The position numbers and the translations under genes were made by a program. The notes beneath the pieces were generated by a model that was not told where the DNA came from, searched no databases, and saw only the letters and a list, made by a program, of their open reading frames with translations. DNA of 64,000 bases from Sphingomonas sp. JC676 (GTDB lineage: Bacteria > Pseudomonadota > Alphaproteobacteria > Sphingomonadales > Sphingomonadaceae): positions 992,001 to 1,056,000 of the forward strand of contig NZ_JACTGR010000001.1 of the NCBI RefSeq assembly GCF_014489075.1. Direction: 5' to 3'. Below are positions 63,256 to 64,000 of this stretch, in pieces; position 1 is the first letter of the stretch, and each line of letters starts with the position of its first letter.

Positions 63256-64000
63256 ATGTTCTTCCAGCAGATATCGGACGGCGGCTGCCAATCCTATGTC
63301 GTGGGATGCGAAGCAACCTGCAGCGCGGTGATCATCGATCCGGCGCTCGACCAGGCGGACCGCTATGTCGGGATCGCAAATCGCGAAGGCCTGCGGGTCC
63401 GCTACATCATCGAGACGCATACCCATGCGGACCATTTCTCGGCAGCGCAGCAGCTTCGCGAACGGCTCGGCGCGCTGATTGTCATGCACCGCGACAGCAG
63501 CGCGCCCTATGTCGACATGCGCGTCGAGGACGGGCATCTGATTGCTGTCGGCGATCTGCGCTTCCGCGTGCTGCATACGCCTGGCCACACCCGCGATTCG
63601 ATGTCGGTGCAGGTGGAGGACCGCGTCTTCACCGGCGACGCGCTGCTGATCGGCGGGACCGGGCGGACCGACCTTCCGACCGGCGATCCAGACCAGCTCT
63701 ACGACAGCCTGTTCGGCAAGCTGCTGCGCATCGATCCCGAGACCAAGGTCTTTCCCGCGCACGATTATAAGGGCCAGGGTAGCACGACGATCGGGGCCGA
63801 GCTCGCCGCCAACCCGAGGCTGCAGAAGACCAATCGCGCCGAATTTGTCGAGATGATGCGCAACCTCAACCTATCGGCGCCGACGCATTTGACCGAGGCG
63901 CTGCGCACCAACATGACCGGCGGCAAGACGGTGCGCCAGCTGCTTGCGGAAGCCGCGGCAGGGACGCCCTTCATGTCTTTGAGCGAACTGGCGGAAAGGA
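63256..64000 (+). CDS. MBL-fold persulfide-dioxygenase-like protein, 3' truncated by window
   Basis: Open to the edge from ATG 63256, which has GGTGGAG upstream. The metal motif HTHADH, then HTPGHTRDS, GDALLIGGTGRTDLPTGD and FPAHDYKG are the ETHE1/persulfide-dioxygenase pattern rather than beta-lactamase. The last visible part (MSLSELAER) suggests a following domain, perhaps rhodanese as in fused relatives, but that lies outside the window. It would oxidise glutathione persulfide in sulfide detoxification. Confidence 0.85.
   Translation, partial: MFFQQISDGGCQSYVVGCEATCSAVIIDPALDQADRYVGIANREGLRVRYIIETHTHADHFSAAQQLRERLGALIVMHRDSSAPYVDMRVEDGHLIAVGDLRFRVLHTPGHTRDSMSVQVEDRVFTGDALLIGGTGRTDLPTGDPDQLYDSLFGKLLRIDPETKVFPAHDYKGQGSTTIGAELAANPRLQKTNRAEFVEMMRNLNLSAPTHLTEALRTNMTGGKTVRQLLAEAAAGTPFMSLSELAER

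Overview
The window looks like a chromosomal segment of a sphingomonad (Alphaproteobacteria, Sphingomonadaceae, probably Sphingomonas sensu lato). Reasons: high GC with strong GC3 bias throughout; the gene order dusB-ntrB-ntrC-ntrY-ntrX-hfq-hflX; a double-length Hfq made of two Sm domains; IspDF as a bifunctional fusion; an HdaA-type DnaA regulator beside ppk1; three PEP-CTERM proteins with PEPA.W sorting motifs; and short families of inverted intergenic repeats. No rRNA, tRNA, CRISPR array or intact insertion sequence was recognised.

Layout. 1-4.9 kb: small housekeeping and membrane proteins (zinc-ribbon protein cut by the window edge, BI-1/YccA, YdcH, glycine-zipper protein, permease-like protein, an LDH-like dehydrogenase, a helix-turn-helix protein). 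5.0-6.35 kb: a low-GC island with two overlapping genes, DUF5343 plus TIGR02391/Ymh with a HEPN-type R-x4-H motif. This is the best candidate for an undescribed accessory, possibly defence, system. 6.4-11.3 kb: UvrD/PcrA helicase, a PiT phosphate transporter preceded by a three-unit Pho box, and a DUF1772 protein. 11.7-23 kb: MHS-type transporter, Tat-exported aspartic protease with PDZ-like tail, rsmD and an RluB-like synthase with a long basic tail, response regulator, two unlisted-size small membrane proteins, Rieske oxygenase, AmpG-like permease with TPR partner, folC. 23.3-27.5 kb: a tightly overlapped minus-strand operon GNAT-trpF-trpB-(61-aa membrane protein)-trpA-accD. 27.6-36.4 kb: PEP-CTERM and secreted proteins, lapA-pyrF, a patatin/EEP hydrolase pair, purM-purN-mmcQ. 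36.5-43.5 kb: DUF2066-hdaA-ppk1-ppx and an I78 inhibitor-rnd pair. 43.6-44.6 kb: an unrecognised two-gene membrane module. 44.7-53.5 kb: aspS, PEP-CTERM genes, PPK2, carbonic anhydrase, lipA-coq10, cinA/pncC, ispDF. 54-64 kb: dusB-ntrBCYX-hfq-hflX and the start of a metallo-beta-lactamase-fold (persulfide-dioxygenase-like) gene.

How genes work together. Phosphate and polyphosphate recur: a PhoB-type site before the phosphate transporter, PPK1 and PPX adjacent, and a PPK2 preceded by its own 11-bp-phased repeats. Nitrogen control (NtrBC and NtrYX) is complete, but NtrX lacks the GAFTGA loop needed for sigma-54 contact. Many operons are translationally coupled by 1-4 bp ATGA/TGATG/TAATG overlaps. 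All family assignments come from reading motifs by eye; no search was run.
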